Shown here in pieces: positions 62,249 through 64,000 of a stretch of 64,000 nucleotides of DNA (its first letter is position 1; each line of letters starts with the position of its first letter). Source of the stretch: Flavobacterium sp. Root186 (lineage in GTDB: Bacteria > Bacteroidota > Bacteroidia > Flavobacteriales > Flavobacteriaceae); the NCBI RefSeq assembly GCF_001428525.1, contig NZ_LMHW01000016.1, positions 1 through 64,000 on the forward strand, read 5' to 3'. The notes under the pieces are model-generated. The model had not been told where the DNA came from and made no database searches. It was given only the letters and a program-made list of their open reading frames with translations. Both the position numbers and the translations under genes were made by a program.

Positions 62249-62842
62249 TTATCTGTTCCAAATTGGACTTTCAATAATCATCGGAATTACAACTCCAATA
62301 ATAAAAGCTGACATTACCAGTGCCCAATCGCGTTTTGAAAAACGAAATACTGTCTGCACAATATATGAGATTACCAAAACGACAAAAACAACTACCAATT
62401 GTGCGGCTTCGATTCCTAAAGCAAATTCTCCTAAAGGCAATAATTTTGAACTTGGCGATCCTCCTAAAATTGTTTTAAAATAATTTGAGAATCCAAGTCC
62501 GTGTATAATTCCAAAGAACAAAGTCACAAAAAATATCACATTTACGCCATCATTTTTAGTTGCTTTTCCTGCGGTAAAAAGATGATAGAATGCCGTGATC
62601 AAAATTGTAATCGGGATTAAAAATTCAACGATATTTACTTTGATGGCAATTATTCCGAAAACAGAAAGTATTAAAGCTAAGGTGTGACCGATTGTGAAAA
62701 CCGAAACCAAAAGCAAAATACGTTTCCAGTCTTTAAAAGAATAAGGAACAGTTAATGCGATTAAAAAAAGAACATGATCGTAAGCGTTGATATCTAATAC
62801 ATGCTTTAATCCTATTTGAAAATAAATCCAAAATTGCGACAT
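62249..62842 (-). CDS. HupE/UreJ family membrane protein
   Basis: A 197-residue protein with about six membrane segments of the HupE/UreJ type. The N-terminal IGLKHVLDINAYDHVLFLIALTVPYSF with its two His and Asp is the usual metal-binding start, and FGIIHGLGFS is a second family block. Such proteins move nickel or cobalt or help in their uptake; no hydrogenase or urease gene is nearby, so substrate is uncertain. First gene of a short operon with the deaminase, protease and NTF2 genes. Confidence 0.85.
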   Translation of the reverse strand: MSQFWIYFQIGLKHVLDINAYDHVLFLIALTVPYSFKDWKRILLLVSVFTIGHTLALILSVFGIIAIKVNIVEFLIPITILITAFYHLFTAGKATKNDGVNVIFFVTLFFGIIHGLGFSNYFKTILGGSPSSKLLPLGEFALGIEAAQLVVVFVVLVISYIVQTVFRFSKRDWALVMSAFIIGVVIPMIIESPIWNR

Positions 62843-62960
62843 ACGGGTAATACTATTAAATGATTAGGGGTTGTAAACTTACGATTTATTTTGAAGAATT
62901 TACGATGCGAATTCTTAAAACAACAAGTAAAAATAAGTTAAATTTATGAGAAATTTAAAA

Positions 62961-62989
62961 TTGTCAAATTAAAATAAGATTTATCTTTG
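62961..62989 (+). promoter_or_regulatory. promoter of the TerB-like gene (TTG-N18-TATCTTTG)
   Basis: TTG at 62961-62963, 18 bases, then TATCTTTG at 62982-62989, a full consensus match, 23 bases before the ATG at 63013. Confidence 0.75.
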
Positions 62990-63012
62990 CTCAATAAAAA
63001 CTTATTTTAATT

Positions 63013-63444
63013 ATGCCATTTTCAGAATTATTTGATAACGAATTCAAACAAAGAAACAGAGGTCATTTCTCTGCAATTGTGCGTGTAGCGTTTGCTGACG
63101 GAAAAGTAAGTCCAGAAGAAAAAGACTTTTTGGACAAATTAGCTTCAAGATTAGAGATTTCAGAAGAAGAATATACTGAGATTCTTAAAAATCCTTTGAA
63201 ATATCCAATAAATCCGCCGTACTTGTACTCGCAGCGATTAGAGCGCTTGTATGATTTGGGAAGGATGATTCATGTTGATCATCATTTAGGAGACCAGCAG
63301 GAAATTATGTTAACCCGTATGGGATTAGCTTTAGGTTTTACTCCAGGAAACGTAAATTATATTATTAGAAAGGCATTGTCTTTAATTGACAAAAAAGTAG
63401 ATTTAGATACTTTCCTTTTCGAAATGGAAAATATGAACAAATAA
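63013..63444 (+). CDS. TerB-like family protein
   Basis: A 143-residue helical protein of the TerB fold (tellurite-resistance-like): AIVRVAFADGKVSPEEKDFLDKLASRLEISEEEY at the start of the domain, with the acidic loop DGKVSPEE. These domains may bind metal ions through such acidic residues. No other ter genes are nearby, so tellurite resistance cannot be claimed. It has its own promoter and a terminator family hairpin after it. Confidence 0.85.
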   Translation: MPFSELFDNEFKQRNRGHFSAIVRVAFADGKVSPEEKDFLDKLASRLEISEEEYTEILKNPLKYPINPPYLYSQRLERLYDLGRMIHVDHHLGDQQEIMLTRMGLALGFTPGNVNYIIRKALSLIDKKVDLDTFLFEMENMNK

Positions 63445-63508
63445 TAGTTTGCGGTTTTCAGTCACAGATTATAGTTTGTGATGATACTTCATGCTTATAT
63501 CAAATTAT

Positions 63509-63541
63509 AAACCCGACGGATTTTAAAAATCTGTCGGGTTT
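63509..63541. terminator. cccgaca hairpin terminator
   Basis: aaacccgacggatttt / aaaatctgtcgggttt stem with one G-T pair between convergent genes, the fourth member of the family. Confidence 0.82.
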
Positions 63542-63572
63542 GTTTTTATTATTGAAATCAGAAATTGTAAAA

Positions 63573-63986
63573 TTATTTGGATTGAATTACAGCTATGCCG
63601 TCAAAATAATCTCCATTCTGCAAACTAACATATAGAACTCTGTCTGCATTTGTATTGTTTTTATTCATCGTTATAATGATTGTTTTTCCGTCTTTTCTTT
63701 CAATCTGAAATTCTGGATTAGTTATCACAAAATCTTTTAAAAGTACAGTCGATCTGTTTAAATTAACAATATCATTATTTAACCTAATACCATTAAGCCA
63801 CCAGCCATCACGTTCCGTATAGATCGTAACTGTGTTAGAAGATGAAGTAACATTGACTTCTTTTCTAGAAAGCTTAATATTATCATCCCAATCTCCTTCT
63901 CGATTAGGGTTGATTTTATCATTATCACAAGAAACAAGCGACAATAACATTATGCCCAATAGGCCAAAAAGTAATTTTAGTTTCAT
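63573..63986 (-). CDS. BACON-like lipoprotein
   Basis: A 137-residue lipoprotein (lipobox LVSCDND) with a beta-sandwich, likely a BACON-type domain (KLSRKEVNVTSSSNTVTIYTERDGWWLNGIRLNN). Such domains bind or space surface proteins in Bacteroidota. The gene lies wholly in the window. No operon partner is visible. Confidence 0.75.
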   Translation of the reverse strand: MKLKLLFGLLGIMLLSLVSCDNDKINPNREGDWDDNIKLSRKEVNVTSSSNTVTIYTERDGWWLNGIRLNNDIVNLNRSTVLLKDFVITNPEFQIERKDGKTIIITMNKNNTNADRVLYVSLQNGDYFDGIAVIQSK

Positions 63987-64000
63987 AATAAATTGATTTT

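Noticed and set aside
62249-63444. Tellurite or nickel resistance locus (HupE-like and TerB-like genes).
   Set aside because: The two are on opposite strands with separate promoters and no other ter, hydrogenase or urease gene is present.

Overview
The window is a gene-dense, AT-rich stretch of a Bacteroidota chromosome, most like the genus Flavobacterium. This rests on several traits: promoters of the Bacteroidota type (TTG near -33, TAnnTTTG near -7), starts without Shine-Dalgarno sequences but with A-rich leaders, SusC-type plug sequence, DUF3857 proteins, BACON-like and glycine-zipper lipoproteins, the kynurenine route, and DAHP synthase fused to chorismate mutase. No rRNA, tRNA, CRISPR array, transposase or prophage gene was found. 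Most genes are housekeeping or envelope genes.

Layout: 0.2-4.1 kb holds a LolC/E-type permease, a YkgJ cysteine-cluster protein, a methyltransferase, a DinB/YfiT hydrolase and queE. 4.2-10 kb is one leftward operon for energy coupling to the outer membrane: exbB, two exbD, tonB, a small membrane protein, a PstS-like lipoprotein and a TPR protein. 10.3-20.9 kb holds a HerA-like ATPase, kmo, a GNAT acetyltransferase, a KAP-family P-loop NTPase, an AraC regulator, two serine hydrolases of beta-lactamase fold, an NTF2-like protein and a small secreted protein. 21-29.6 kb holds an RDD membrane protein, a penicillin acylase, an AsmA-like protein, an unusual 602-residue TIM-barrel-like protein and a glycine-zipper lipoprotein. 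29.9-34.5 kb carries kynU, queA, aroA and a MazG-like pyrophosphohydrolase. 34.5-42.4 kb is a tandem array of four DUF3857/transglutaminase-fold proteins; three of them lack the catalytic Cys and His. 42.5-47.6 kb holds dtd, rsgA and a large chimeric VIT/vWA protein. 47.8-52.2 kb is the Phe/Tyr operon (pheA, aminotransferase, tyrA, DAHP synthase-chorismate mutase). 52.4-57.5 kb has two small orphans, nrdA, nrdB and a DUF3109 protein. 57.8-64 kb has marC, a short flavoprotein, small lipoproteins, an S41 protease, a dCMP deaminase, a HupE-like protein, a TerB-like protein and a BACON-like lipoprotein.

The strongest discovery is upstream of pheA. A promoter at about 52183-52213 is followed by a 26-codon reading frame (52073-52153, minus) with six Phe and two Tyr codons. 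An 8-bp antiterminator pairing and a GCAA-capped terminator with an 8-9 nt T tract follow, the tract ending 6 bases before the pheA start codon. Together these form a complete ribosome-mediated attenuator for the whole Phe/Tyr operon. The second is the VIT protein, which carries a rearranged copy of the periplasmic linker of the TonB protein encoded about 38 kb away, followed by a SusC-type TonB box and plug domain but no beta-barrel.

Between genes the window carries several dispersed inverted-repeat families: four near-identical cccgaca hairpins, an aaaccatataagttatataag element in four places, and others. They sit mainly at 3' ends of genes and probably act as terminators or as small non-autonomous repeats.
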